DNA of 64,000 bases from Pseudomonas psychrophila (GCF_001043005.1 NZ_JYKZ01000012.1:1-64000); one strand, 5' to 3'. Shown: positions 1-8,663, numbered from the stretch's first letter. Numbers and translations: made by a program. The notes: a model not told the origin generated them from the sequence alone.

Positions 1-253
1 GGCCAGCGGCGATCACATCCCAGGACGGTGTTTCCAGCTTGAGCTTGACCCCTAGCCGTTGCGCCACGGCCTTGGCGACATCCACGTCAAACCCGTCCAG
101 TTGGTTCTGATCATTGAGAAAGGAAAACGGCGGATAGCTCTCCATCAGCACGCCCGTCATCTCCCCTTTTTGGGTCACGCGATCCAGGGTGGGACCGGCA
201 AAAGCCGTGGCACAGGTCGCAAGCAGTGCGAAGCCGAGAGGGAAGAGCGCCAT
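1..253 (-). CDS. Periplasmic solute-binding protein family 3 (partial)
   Basis: The first 84 residues are visible; the gene runs off the left edge. A signal peptide of about 21 residues (ATG at 253, hydrophobic LFPLGFALLATCATAFA, cleavage near AFA/GP) is followed by the start of a type-3 solute-binding fold: TLDRVTQKGEMTGVL, then YPPFSFLNDQNQLDGFDVDV, the usual first lobe of amino-acid ABC transporter binding proteins. It would bind an amino acid or related solute in the periplasm for an ABC importer lying to the left. The substrate cannot be told from this fragment. The family call is firm; the rest is unseen. Confidence 0.85.
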   Translation of the reverse strand, partial: MALFPLGFALLATCATAFAGPTLDRVTQKGEMTGVLMESYPPFSFLNDQNQLDGFDVDVAKAVAQRLGVKLKLETPSWDVIAAG

Positions 254-602
254 AGTTTTCAAAGACCAATACTCCAATCATTTCAAAGTCATTTGAATAG
301 ATTAAAACGTACTATAAATCTCATTTGTACGTGTTTTATGGAATAAAAACCTCGCTTCGAGCTATATCGGGCACACACCGAAAGCCTCGCCAAACGGGCT
401 TCCCACTTCGAGGCTTATCTGAGGGGTTAAACCAGACCGGGATGACCCTTTGCTTTGGCTTGTGACCGCGATATTCGCAACACGGATTCAACTTCCCTCG
501 CGGTGCTATTGCATAACCGTCAAAGTCCGGTAGAACCTTGATGATCAGCGCAAGAACGTGCAGAGACTTGCCACCGATTTCGGCAATTGAAGGAAAATCA
601 TT
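254..602. other. Intergenic region, AT-rich at left
   Basis: This 349-base gap separates the divergent binding-protein gene and the 93-aa gene. It contains a short perfect inverted repeat TTCAAA-GTCA-TTTGAA about 30 bases upstream of the binding-protein start and an AT-rich tract (near 300-350) that could hold promoters for that gene. I saw no RNA gene, no clear terminator and no open frame with coding character. Confidence 0.4.
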
Positions 603-884
603 ATGGATATGGAAAAACTAAAGACGTTGTTGAAACCCTGGCTCTCGGCAGAGACATGGCACAGCGGGGATCCATTGGACGATCAACGCTTTCACCTGGC
701 GTTAAAAAGCGCTTTCGATGAGTTCGGTGTACACATCAGTTCAGATGACTTTCAGCAGGCCATTGTGCTGTGCCTGCATGAGTACCGACCCAGGGATGTC
801 ACGTCATTTGAAAACGATGTCGAAGAGTTCGCGCAACGCGGCGAAGACATCGCCAGCTACCTGACCGACCTCAAGCCACATTGA
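603..884 (+). CDS. Small acidic hypothetical protein
   Basis: A 93-residue protein, ATG at 603 preceded by a GAAGGAAAATCATT ribosome-binding stretch. It is acidic and predicted mostly helical, with no signal peptide, no membrane segment and no motif I recognise. The sequence reads as a folded cytoplasmic domain (PLDDQRFHLALKSAFDEFG, then LCLHEYRPRDV). The next open frame, a GNAT remnant, follows within a few bases. No function is assigned. Confidence 0.6.
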   Translation: MDMEKLKTLLKPWLSAETWHSGDPLDDQRFHLALKSAFDEFGVHISSDDFQQAIVLCLHEYRPRDVTSFENDVEEFAQRGEDIASYLTDLKPH

Positions 885-888
885 TTCT

Positions 889-1158
889 CCCGTCTGTTCA
901 CTGTGCCAGTCGCTCCCGGCACATCGCCGGGAGGTCACACCTCCAAGGCTCGGCGTGGGCAAATCGCTCATTGCCTTTTGTGAAAGCGCCGGCCACAAGC
1001 GTGGCATGCATGCCGTGCAGCTTTATACCAATGAGATGATGGCCGACAATCTGTTGGTCTACCCCAGACTTGGGTATGCAAACGTTGGGCAACGCACTGA
1101 AGACGGCTTCAAGCGCGTCTATTTCGAGAAGTTGCTCACGCCGCCAGACTTGATCTGA
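889..1158 (+). pseudogene. GNAT N-acetyltransferase remnant (C-terminal half)
   Basis: From the GTG at 955 the frame encodes 67 residues closing a GNAT domain: GKSLIAFCESAGHKRG is the acetyl-CoA binding motif A helix, followed by VQLYTNEMMADNLLVYPRLG and a FKRVYFEKLL strand. Upstream the same frame stays open to about 889 and reads PPRLGVGKSL, resembling the usual R/Q-x-x-G-x-G loop, but the N-terminal half of the domain is absent and the preceding gene ends at 884. I infer a decayed gene truncated at its 5-prime end. A short functional peptide is unlikely because the acceptor-substrate half is gone. Confidence 0.65.
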
Positions 1159-1214
1159 TTTGTGCGGCAGCAAACGATCAGGGATTCAAATAACTGTTTC
1201 GCGGGACACTGACA

Positions 1215-2150
1215 TTGGAATTAAGACAGCTGCGCTATTTCGTCAAAATCATCGAACATGGCAGTCTCGGGCGTGCGGCACTGGAACTGGACGTTGGGGT
1301 GTCAGCCCTCAGCCAGCAGATCTCAAAGCTCGAAAGCGAGCTGTGCACCCGCCTTCTTAATCGCACCACCACTGGCGTGACGCCGACAAGCGCCGGCCTT
1401 GGTTTTTTACACCACGCCCAACTGACACTGCGCCAAGCCGAAAACGCCATTATGGCGGCCCATCGCGGGCGAATGAGTGGCTACGTGAGCGTGGGCCTGC
1501 CACCCACCACCGCCACAGTGCTCGCCCTGCCGTTGATCAACGCAATGCGTGCCCGGTATCCAGACATACAACTGCACCTCGTAGAAATGCTCTCCGGGCA
1601 CCTGGCTGCACAGCTCAACGCCAGACAAATTGACCTGGCCATTCTGTTCCAGCTCGAAGGCGGTAAACGCTGGAGCGTGACTCCCCTGCTGGACGAAAAG
1701 CTGTTTGTCATTGCCTCCCCCACTCTGCCCCAAGCGCCTTGTGGTGACAGCGTGCAGCTGGCAGACCTTGGTGGCTTGCCGCTGGTCATGCCCAGTGCGC
1801 AGCACGGTTTGCGTACGGCCTTGGTGAGCGCGTTCGAGCGGGTCGGTTTAACACCCAATGTCATCATGGAAGTGGACGGACTCGCCGTTCTGATGAACGC
1901 CGTCCGGGCCGGTCATGCTGCGACCATTCAACCGGGAGCCGCAGCGGCATTGAAAGACGAGTCCGGACTCTCACTGGTCAGAATTGCCGATCCCCATGTG
2001 GGACGACGCAACCTTCTGGCCACATTGGCTGACGACGAATTGTCGCCGGCTGCGCTGGCAACCCGGTTGGTCATGGTCGACGTAGCGCGGCAACTGGTTG
2101 TCGACAAACAGTGGCCGGGAGCAACGTGGATTGAGGAACAGGACGCTTAA
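1215..2150 (+). CDS. tcuR: LysR-family regulator of tricarballylate genes, TcuR-like
   Basis: A 311-residue LysR-type regulator starting at TTG 1215 (MELRQLRYFVKIIEHGSLGR). The N-terminal winged helix-turn-helix covers about residues 1-60, with the recognition region ALSQQISKLESEL; the effector-binding domain follows (about 90-300), with VSVGLPPTTATVLALPLI opening it. It lies directly upstream of, and in the same direction as, tcuABC, the arrangement known for TcuR in Salmonella, where it activates tricarballylate use. The role is assigned from position and family; the inducer is inferred to be tricarballylate or citrate. Confidence 0.8.
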   Translation: MELRQLRYFVKIIEHGSLGRAALELDVGVSALSQQISKLESELCTRLLNRTTTGVTPTSAGLGFLHHAQLTLRQAENAIMAAHRGRMSGYVSVGLPPTTATVLALPLINAMRARYPDIQLHLVEMLSGHLAAQLNARQIDLAILFQLEGGKRWSVTPLLDEKLFVIASPTLPQAPCGDSVQLADLGGLPLVMPSAQHGLRTALVSAFERVGLTPNVIMEVDGLAVLMNAVRAGHAATIQPGAAAALKDESGLSLVRIADPHVGRRNLLATLADDELSPAALATRLVMVDVARQLVVDKQWPGATWIEEQDA

Positions 2151-2274
2151 TCCCGGGTTCAGCCTCAAGTTGAGCGGTATCGTGTAAAGGCCAAGCCTTT
2201 AGCAAAACTAAACACCCCGCGTCAAAAGCAGCCTTTCGGCCCTCCCCCCCCCGCCTCTATCGTGCCCTCAACTC

Positions 2275-2304
2275 GCAAGGAGCACTTCGTTCCCGCCTCC
2301 TTGC
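2275..2304 (+). promoter_or_regulatory. Inverted repeat in the tcuA leader
   Basis: GCAAGGAG at 2275-2282 is mirrored by CTCCTTGC at 2297-2304, an 8-bp perfect stem with a 14-base loop, 16 bases before the tcuA ATG. It lies just upstream of the real ribosome-binding site (GAGGAG near 2311). It could be a leader hairpin or part of a regulator site; neither is shown. Confidence 0.35.
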
Positions 2305-2320
2305 AAATCGAGGAGCGATA

Positions 2321-3775
2321 ATGATCGATGTTTTAATCGTGGGGGGTGGCAACGCAGCCTTGTGCGCCGCTCTAATGGCGCGAGAAGCTGGCGCCAGCGT
2401 GATGCTGCTGGAAGCCTCTGCGAAAATCTGGCGCGGGGGTAACTCACAACACACCCGCAACTTGCGCTGCATGCACGATGAGCCGCAGGACGTGCTGATC
2501 GATGCCTACCCGGAAGAAGAGTACTGGCAAGATCTTTTGAAAGTCACCGGCGGTATTACGGATGAGAAACTCGCGCGCATCGCTATCCGCGCATCGTCCA
2601 CCTGTCGCGACTGGATGCGCGCTCACGGCGTGCATTTTCAGCCCCCATTGTCTGGCGCACTGCATGTGGCGCGTACCAATGCTTTTTTCATGGGTGGCGG
2701 CAAAGCATTGATCAATGCGTACTACCGCAGTGCCGAACGCCTGGGTGTAAAAATCCGCTACAACGCTCAAGTGACCGACATTGAGCTGGACGACGACAAG
2801 TTCGTCGCAGCCCACATTGGCGAGCACCTGGTTGATGGCCAGCCTATGGCGGCTGAACGCATTGAAGCCCGGGCGTGCGTGTTGGCCAGCGGTGGTTTCG
2901 AGTCCAACCGTGAGTGGCTCCGCGAAGCGTGGGGCCAGAACGAACGCGGTGAGTGGCCGTCCGATAACTTCCTGATCCGTGGAACCCGATTCAATACCGG
3001 CGTTGTGCTCCGGCGCATGCTTGATCTGGGCGCTGATGTGATCGGCGATCCGACCCAGGCCCACATGGTAGCAATTGATGCCCGCGCGCCCCTGTACGAC
3101 GGCGGCATCTGCACACGTATCGACTGCGTTTCGCTTGGGGTGGTAGTCAATCGTGATGGCGAACGCTTTTATGACGAGGGCGAGGATTTCTGGCCTAAGC
3201 GCTATGCGATCTGGGGGCGCCTGGTCGCCAGACAACCAGGCCAGCAGGCGTACTCGATCATCGATCAACAAGCCATCGGCCGCTTCATGCCGCCCGTATT
3301 CCCCGGGACCACAGCCAATACTCTGCAGGACCTGGCCCGCCAACTGAACCTGCCTCAAGAGCAATTCGTCAAGACCGTCGAGGACTACAACAACGCCTGT
3401 CGCGTCGGCACGTTCGACCACACCGCGCTGGACGACTGTCACACACAAGGGCTGACACCTGCCAAGACCCATTGGGCAAGGCCGCTGGTCAAACCACCTT
3501 TCTATGCCTACCCGCTGAAACCGGGTGTCACGTTCACCTACCTGGGCCTTGCAACCGACCACACCGCCGCCGTGCATTTCAACGGCAAGGCGAGCCCCAA
3601 CCTGTTCGTAGCCGGAGAAATGATGGCCGGAAATGTTCTGGGCAAGGGATACACCGCCGGCATAGGCATGGCCATCGGCACTGCGTTCGGCCGTATTGCC
3701 GGTGTGCAAGCGGCGGCCTCGGTGGGCTTTGGCGCTTCATCTGCGAACACGGAGTCTCGACATGCAACTGTTTGA
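2321..3775 (+). CDS. tcuA: FAD-dependent tricarballylate dehydrogenase TcuA
   Basis: A 484-residue flavoprotein of the fumarate reductase/succinate dehydrogenase type (FAD_binding_2). The dinucleotide-binding loop is at the N-terminus (DVLIVGGGNAALCAALMARE), and the C-terminus has the usual FVAGEMMAGNVLGKGYTAGIG flavin contact. TcuA oxidises tricarballylate to cis-aconitate in the cytoplasm, which then enters the TCA cycle through aconitase. A GAGGAGCG ribosome-binding site precedes ATG 2321. Its last 14 bases overlap tcuB, indicating translational coupling. Family and gene order make the assignment firm. Confidence 0.9.
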   Translation: MIDVLIVGGGNAALCAALMAREAGASVMLLEASAKIWRGGNSQHTRNLRCMHDEPQDVLIDAYPEEEYWQDLLKVTGGITDEKLARIAIRASSTCRDWMRAHGVHFQPPLSGALHVARTNAFFMGGGKALINAYYRSAERLGVKIRYNAQVTDIELDDDKFVAAHIGEHLVDGQPMAAERIEARACVLASGGFESNREWLREAWGQNERGEWPSDNFLIRGTRFNTGVVLRRMLDLGADVIGDPTQAHMVAIDARAPLYDGGICTRIDCVSLGVVVNRDGERFYDEGEDFWPKRYAIWGRLVARQPGQQAYSIIDQQAIGRFMPPVFPGTTANTLQDLARQLNLPQEQFVKTVEDYNNACRVGTFDHTALDDCHTQGLTPAKTHWARPLVKPPFYAYPLKPGVTFTYLGLATDHTAAVHFNGKASPNLFVAGEMMAGNVLGKGYTAGIGMAIGTAFGRIAGVQAAASVGFGASSANTESRHATV

Positions 3776-4919
3776 TCCCAACGCGTCGGGCGAGCTGATA
3801 CCGGCCCTGAACCTTGACGAAAGTGAAGTCCAGCGGCAGATGACCATCTGCAATGCCTGCCGTTACTGCGAAGGCTTCTGCGCGGTTTTTCCGGCAATGA
3901 CACGGCGCCTGGAGTTCACTCAGGCGGATATTCATTACCTGGCAAACCTGTGCCACAACTGCGGCGCATGCCTGCACGCCTGCCAATACGCCGCCCCCCA
4001 TGAGTTCGAGGTCAATGTCCCGAAAGCCATGGCCAAAGTGCGGCTTGATACCTACGCCGAATACGCGTGGCCACGGGCGATGGGCAAGTTGTATCAGCGC
4101 AACGGGTTGACACTGGCGCTGGCATCCGGAGCGGGCCTGGCACTGTTTTTATGCCTGACACTGATGATCATGGGCAACCTGTTCACCGCGATCCCTGGAG
4201 GCAACTTCTACGGGATTTTCCCGCACAACACCCTGGCGCTAATGTTTGGCGCAGTGTTCGGTTTTGCGGTACTTGCGCTGACCCTGGGAGTACGGCGCTT
4301 CTGGCACAACATCTCACCGCCTGCAGCCTCCCTGCCGTTAAAAACCTCAGCGGCGCTGGAGGCGACGGCCAACGTTGCTCAACTCAAATACCTGGACGGC
4401 GGTCATGGTCAGGGCTGCAACAACGCCGACGATACATTTACCTTATGGCGCCGCCGGTTTCACCACCTCACCTTCTACGGCTTCATGCTGTGCTTCGCAG
4501 CAACCGGTGTCGCCACGCTGTATCACTATCTGCTGAAGTGGTCGGCGCCTTACCCGGTGTTTAGCCTGCCCGTGATGCTGGGCATTGTCGGTGGCATTGG
4601 CCTGCTGATCGGTCCCGCAGGTCTCCTTTGGCTGAACCTGCGCCGCAACCCTGCCCACGGCGACGAGAAACAAAAACCCATGGACCTGGGCTTCATCGCC
4701 CTGCTGTTTCTGGTGAGCGCAAGCGGCCTGGCGCTCCTGGCGTTTCGCGAAACCAGCGCATTGGGCTTGATGCTGGCTATCCATCTCGGGCTGGTCATGG
4801 CGTTTTTCCTGACCATGCCCTACAGCAAGTTTGCCCATGGAGTCTTCCGCAGTGCAGCGCTGCTCAAACACGCCATCGAAAAGCGTCAACCCAACCCGAT
4901 TAACGCCGGCAGCGACTGA
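3762..4919 (+). CDS. tcuB: Tricarballylate utilization iron-sulfur/membrane protein TcuB
   Basis: A 385-residue protein that reoxidises the flavin of TcuA and passes electrons to the quinone pool. Two ferredoxin-type cysteine clusters are visible near the N-terminus: Cys 30, 33, 36, 40 (CNACRYCEGFC) and Cys 64, 67, 70, 74 (CHNCGACLHAC). Several membrane helices follow, with histidines suited to heme b. I chose ATG 3762, which has a GGAGTCTCGAC site; an earlier in-frame start at 3696 would overlap tcuA by 80 bases and adds unrelated residues. It overlaps tcuA by 14 bases. Confidence 0.9.
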   Translation: MQLFDPNASGELIPALNLDESEVQRQMTICNACRYCEGFCAVFPAMTRRLEFTQADIHYLANLCHNCGACLHACQYAAPHEFEVNVPKAMAKVRLDTYAEYAWPRAMGKLYQRNGLTLALASGAGLALFLCLTLMIMGNLFTAIPGGNFYGIFPHNTLALMFGAVFGFAVLALTLGVRRFWHNISPPAASLPLKTSAALEATANVAQLKYLDGGHGQGCNNADDTFTLWRRRFHHLTFYGFMLCFAATGVATLYHYLLKWSAPYPVFSLPVMLGIVGGIGLLIGPAGLLWLNLRRNPAHGDEKQKPMDLGFIALLFLVSASGLALLAFRETSALGLMLAIHLGLVMAFFLTMPYSKFAHGVFRSAALLKHAIEKRQPNPINAGSD

Positions 4920-4948
4920 CGGTCAGGTCACTCATTCCAATAACAATA

Positions 4949-6268
4949 GTGAGCACAACGGTAGCCATGATGAAAACTACAACGACAACAACCCGCGCCA
5001 AGGGGTCAAAACTGGGCGCCATCTTGCGGGTCACCAGCGGCAACTTTCTTGAACAGTTCGACTTCTTCTTGTTCGGGTTTTATGCGACCTACATCTCCCG
5101 GACGTTCTTTCCTGCTACCAGCGAATTTGCCTCGCTCATGATGACCTTCGCCGTGTTCGGCTCAGGCTTCCTGATGCGTCCGCTGGGTGCGATTGTGTTG
5201 GGGTCTTACATCGACAAGGTGGGCCGTCGCAAAGGGCTCATCGTGACGCTGTCGATCATGGCGGCCGGTACTGTATTAATCGCCCTGGTACCGGGCTATG
5301 CCAGTATCGGCATAGCGGCTCCGATTCTGGTGTTGTTGGGCAGGCTGCTACAGGGCTTCTCCGCCGGCGCGGAAATGGGTGGTGTTTCTGTGTATCTCGC
5401 GGAAATAGCTACACCGGGGCGCACCGGTTTTTACACCAGTTGGCAATCCGCCAGTCAGCAAGTTGCAATCGTCGTCGCAGCTGCATTGGGCTACACGATC
5501 AACGCCACCTTGCAGGCCGCTGAAATCGCCGATTGGGGCTGGCGCATTCCGTTCTTTATTGGCTGCGTGATCATCCCGTTCATTTTCATTATTCGCCGCT
5601 CCCTGGAAGAAACCGAAGCCTTCACGGCACGCCACCATCGGCCAACAACCCGCGAGGTTTTTCGCTCGATGCGTGACAACTGGCGTACCGTTCTGGCAGG
5701 CGGCTTGCTGGCGTCCATGACCACAACCACGTTCTACCTGATCACGGTTTACACCCCAACGTTTGGCAGAACCGTACTGAACCTGAGCACCACTGACAGC
5801 CTGGTGGTGACTCTGCTGGTGGGCATCAGCAACTTTTTCTGGCTGCCTGTGGGCGGCGCACTCTCTGACCGTATCGGGCGTCGGCCTCTGTTGCTGGCGA
5901 TTTCCTTGCTGTGCATCTTCACCGCCTACCCCGCCATGCACTGGCTGGCGCAAGCCGCCAGCTTCGAACGACTGCTTGCTGTTCTGCTGTACTTCTCATT
6001 CTTCTTCGGTATTTACAACGGCGCCATGGTCGCGGCACTGACCGAAGTGATGCCACAAAACGTACGTGTGGTCGGGTTCTCCCTGGCCTTCAGCCTGGCG
6101 ACTGCGGTGTTTGGCGGTTTCACTCCGGCAATCTCGACCCTGCTTGTTCAGGCCACCGGGGATAAGGCTTCACCTGCGTACTGGTTGATGTTCGCGGCAG
6201 TGTGCGGATTTACAGCGACAACGATTCTTTATCGTCGGCAAAGATCGTTAGCGGTCAGCGTCGTTTAG
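4949..6268 (+). CDS. tcuC: Tricarballylate/citrate MFS transporter TcuC
   Basis: A 439-residue major facilitator protein of the metabolite:H+ symporter group, with 12 predicted helices. The conserved cytoplasmic loop after helix 2 reads LGSYIDKVGRRKGL, and helix 4 carries GRLLQGFSAGAEMGG, typical of citrate/tricarballylate symporters. It would import tricarballylate for TcuA. The start is GTG 4949; an ATG at 4967 (MKTTTT) is an alternative, and neither has a strong ribosome-binding site. It follows tcuB by 29 bases, completing the operon. Confidence 0.88.
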   Translation: MSTTVAMMKTTTTTTRAKGSKLGAILRVTSGNFLEQFDFFLFGFYATYISRTFFPATSEFASLMMTFAVFGSGFLMRPLGAIVLGSYIDKVGRRKGLIVTLSIMAAGTVLIALVPGYASIGIAAPILVLLGRLLQGFSAGAEMGGVSVYLAEIATPGRTGFYTSWQSASQQVAIVVAAALGYTINATLQAAEIADWGWRIPFFIGCVIIPFIFIIRRSLEETEAFTARHHRPTTREVFRSMRDNWRTVLAGGLLASMTTTTFYLITVYTPTFGRTVLNLSTTDSLVVTLLVGISNFFWLPVGGALSDRIGRRPLLLAISLLCIFTAYPAMHWLAQAASFERLLAVLLYFSFFFGIYNGAMVAALTEVMPQNVRVVGFSLAFSLATAVFGGFTPAISTLLVQATGDKASPAYWLMFAAVCGFTATTILYRRQRSLAVSVV

Positions 6269-6287
6269 CACCGGCTCGATGCGTGTC

Positions 6288-6534
6288 ACTCATTCACAGC
6301 GGGAGCTGGGTCTGAGTGACATTGGGTCGGTTAGCACGTTTCGTTTCGGGCAGCCGCTTCTCCATCGGCTGATAGACCAACCCTGCGAGCGCCCCCACGC
6401 CCCCACGCCCCCTGCAAGTGTGAATCCGTAGCTTTCATAGGCGGTTATCGAAGACAGCGATGCATGGACGGTCACTGATTCACCTCTGGCCTGCTCCAGC
6501 GCCGCACTCATCCTGGGCAGTATCTACCTTGCCC
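6288..6534 (-). pseudogene. GNAT acetyltransferase remnant with 8-bp duplication frameshift
   Basis: On the minus strand a frame gives ALEQARGESVTVHASLSS then ITAYESYGFTLAGGVGA, the C-terminal beta strand and motif B helix of a GNAT domain. It then slips into WGRSQGWS. At that point the plus strand has GCCCCCAC twice in tandem (6391-6398 and 6399-6406); removing one copy restores ALAGLVYQPMEKRLPETKR, the normal end of such proteins, in one frame. The N-terminal half of the domain is also missing, cut near the stop codon of the ParA gene at 6541. I read this as a twice-damaged gene. Confidence 0.75.
6391..6406. repeat. Tandem 8-bp repeat causing a frameshift
   Basis: Two perfect copies of GCCCCCAC lie head to tail, with a third partial unit (GCCCCC) directly after. 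The extra 8 bases shift the GNAT frame described for 6288-6534. Confidence 0.85.
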
Positions 6535-6540
6535 TTGCGA

Positions 6541-7314
6541 TTAACTCGCCTGCTCCAACGCTGAAAAAAGGCTTACATATTCCAATGAAAGCTTATGCCG
6601 TGGCGCCAAGTGAATCATGGGCACAGACGCCTCATGGGACTCACGCATTTTGATTGTGCTGCTCAAATAGTTGGGCAATACAGGCATACCCTCCGCTATC
6701 AATTCGTCGATAAGCTGGCGGTGCAAACTGGCGCGCCCTACAAACTGGTTGACCACCACGCCCTCGACGACCAACGATTCATTATGGTCAGCCTTCAATT
6801 CGGCCACTTGCGCGATGACGCTGTAAAGCGCCTGACGGGAAAATTTGTCGCAATCGAAGGGAATCAACACACGGTCGGCGGCGATCAGCGCACTGTATGA
6901 GTAGAAATTAAGCGTGGGCGGCGTATCGATATAAATACGCTCGTAATCCTGCGAAAGCTCGACCAACAAGCGGCGCAGTTTATTGACCTTGAATTTCGAC
7001 TCGAGCTTTGACTGGAGCTCAGCAAGCTCACCATTAGCCGTGACCAAGTGCAGGTTGTCATAGTGCGTTTCAGTGATTGCGACTCGATTCTTTTTGCTGG
7101 CGGGGCCACTGGAGAGGGTTTGCTTGAAAAAGTCGGCAATCCCCATAGGGATATCATCACCTGAGAGCCCCGTCAGATAGTGGGTGGCATTAGCCTGATG
7201 ATCGAGATCCACGAGGAGCGTGCGATAGCCTTCAGCAGCACTGACAGCTGCCAGATTGCAGGCAATGCTGGATTTGCCAACGCCCCCTTTCAGATTGAAT
7301 ACAGCGCGGCGCAT
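6541..7314 (-). CDS. Orphan ParA-family ATPase
   Basis: A 257-residue ParA/Soj/MinD-type P-loop ATPase. The deviant Walker A motif KGGVGKSS is at residues 9-16 (MRRAVFNLKGGVGKSS), and Walker B is YIDTPP. ParA proteins bind ATP, dimerise on the nucleoid and position a plasmid, chromosome region or protein cluster. I set the start at ATG 7314, 39 residues inside the longest frame, because the fold begins there and GGGGAGG lies just upstream. No ParB or centromere-like repeat array lies nearby. There is no long N-terminal DNA-binding domain, so it is a small type Ib-like ParA. Its cargo is unknown. Confidence 0.85.
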   Translation of the reverse strand: MRRAVFNLKGGVGKSSIACNLAAVSAAEGYRTLLVDLDHQANATHYLTGLSGDDIPMGIADFFKQTLSSGPASKKNRVAITETHYDNLHLVTANGELAELQSKLESKFKVNKLRRLLVELSQDYERIYIDTPPTLNFYSYSALIAADRVLIPFDCDKFSRQALYSVIAQVAELKADHNESLVVEGVVVNQFVGRASLHRQLIDELIAEGMPVLPNYLSSTIKMRESHEASVPMIHLAPRHKLSLEYVSLFSALEQAS

Positions 7315-7689
7315 AAGACAGATACCCTGAGAAAAACCTCCCCTGATAATAAGAATGAAATATTTCAGTAATGTTTCTACGCGACAAAATGTTTCAAGTT
7401 TAAGACAGGCCAGTTTCCATTGCCGGTTCAAGGGAAAGCCTCAGGCCAGAGCATGGCATGATTGAACAATCGGCGGGTTCATGGCAGCCAGGCGGGTGAG
7501 TCAGCGCGTACGCGCCAAGCCTTCCTGGATCAATCGCCGGGTGCGCGCTCAGCACCTTAGCGCTTGAACTCAACGCAAAACCCAGATCTGGATTGACGGG
7601 TTTTACCGATATTTTTTGGAACTTTTTTTGGACGGGTTACATCAAAGCGCCGTTCAATATTTTTATCTACGTCATGGAGACATTCTCGA

Positions 7690-8436
7690 ATGCTTACTGC
7701 AAAACTGCTGCGTCACACCTGTGCCCTCGCGCTGTTCAGCGCACCATTGGCAGTGATGGCCGCCCCAAGCACCGACCCCCTCTTCACTATCGGCCTGCTG
7801 GGCTCCTACAGCGATTTCAAGTTTGAAGGCGGTCGCGAGTCCGACAAGGAGCATTTGGGCCAAGGCGGTGTGTTCGCTAACTTCGGCAACAAGATGACCG
7901 CCGAATCTGGTTTCATCTACCAGATCGGTGGTGAAGCCAAATACAGCAAAAAGAATGACAACAAGCTCAAGGAAGCCCAAGCCGACCTGGACCTGGGCTG
8001 GCGTGCCGCGCTGGATGCGCGCAACTTCGTTGACGTGATCGTGGGTGGCGGCTACAGCTGGACCCGTTTCGAGCCTGAGATCAACGATCTGGACACCAAG
8101 CTGACCCTCAAATCGCCGTTTGCCAAGGCAGCACTGGGTTACAACCACCAGTTCGACACCTCCACCCTGCGAGTTGAAGTGGGTGCCCGTCACTCCATGG
8201 GGGGGCGCGCACGCATTAAGGTCGACGACTTCGGCAGCGACAGCGTCGACATGAAAGACCGTACCAACCCGTACGCGGAAGTTTCGCTACTGATGAACCA
8301 GAACGGTGACATGCCGATCAACGCGGGCGTGTACTACACCCGTACCGAGTACAAGATCGACGAAGATTCGCCGGTGGCCGACAACACCAAACTCAAGCGT
8401 GACGAGTTCGGCGTGAAGGTCGGTCTGGCGTTCTGA
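7690..8436 (+). CDS. Outer-membrane beta-barrel protein
   Basis: A 248-residue exported protein. A signal peptide covers about residues 1-24 (cleavage near VMA/AP). The rest alternates polar and hydrophobic residues in strands typical of a small beta-barrel, and it ends in VKVGLAF, the C-terminal aromatic signature used by the BAM complex. The closest general description is an OmpA/OmpW-size barrel of unknown role. ATG 7690 has GGAGA nine bases upstream. Charged extracellular-type loops (RESDKEHLG, DDFGSDSVDMKDR) are visible. No transporter partner is adjacent. Confidence 0.7.
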   Translation: MLTAKLLRHTCALALFSAPLAVMAAPSTDPLFTIGLLGSYSDFKFEGGRESDKEHLGQGGVFANFGNKMTAESGFIYQIGGEAKYSKKNDNKLKEAQADLDLGWRAALDARNFVDVIVGGGYSWTRFEPEINDLDTKLTLKSPFAKAALGYNHQFDTSTLRVEVGARHSMGGRARIKVDDFGSDSVDMKDRTNPYAEVSLLMNQNGDMPINAGVYYTRTEYKIDEDSPVADNTKLKRDEFGVKVGLAF

Positions 8437-8663
8437 TTTTTATAGCAGGCCTCGTATCATCGGGGCCTGCACCCGCCCTCGCACTTTGGCACAGGCCTGA
8501 CAGGTCAAAAGCGCGATCAGTCCCTGGTCGCCGTAGCCGATAATTCTTTGAGCATGCGCAGAGCCAACCGAGTTCTAGTGAGGCCATGAGCCACGCCGCC
8601 GGAACAGGTGGTGGCTTATGCTCTCTTGGCACTACGAGAAGTCGTTTTGCAAATCGCAGACAA

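Noticed and set aside
59..346. 95-codon plus-strand frame at the left edge
   Set aside because: It covers the start of the binding-protein gene on the other strand.
2444..3709. Long minus-strand open frame (421 codons) opposite tcuA
   Set aside because: It lies antisense to a clear tcuA, has no family signature and reflects high GC at third positions.
889..6534. One GNAT gene split by tcu insertion
   Set aside because: The two remnants are different proteins and both are C-terminal halves, so they cannot be two ends of one gene.
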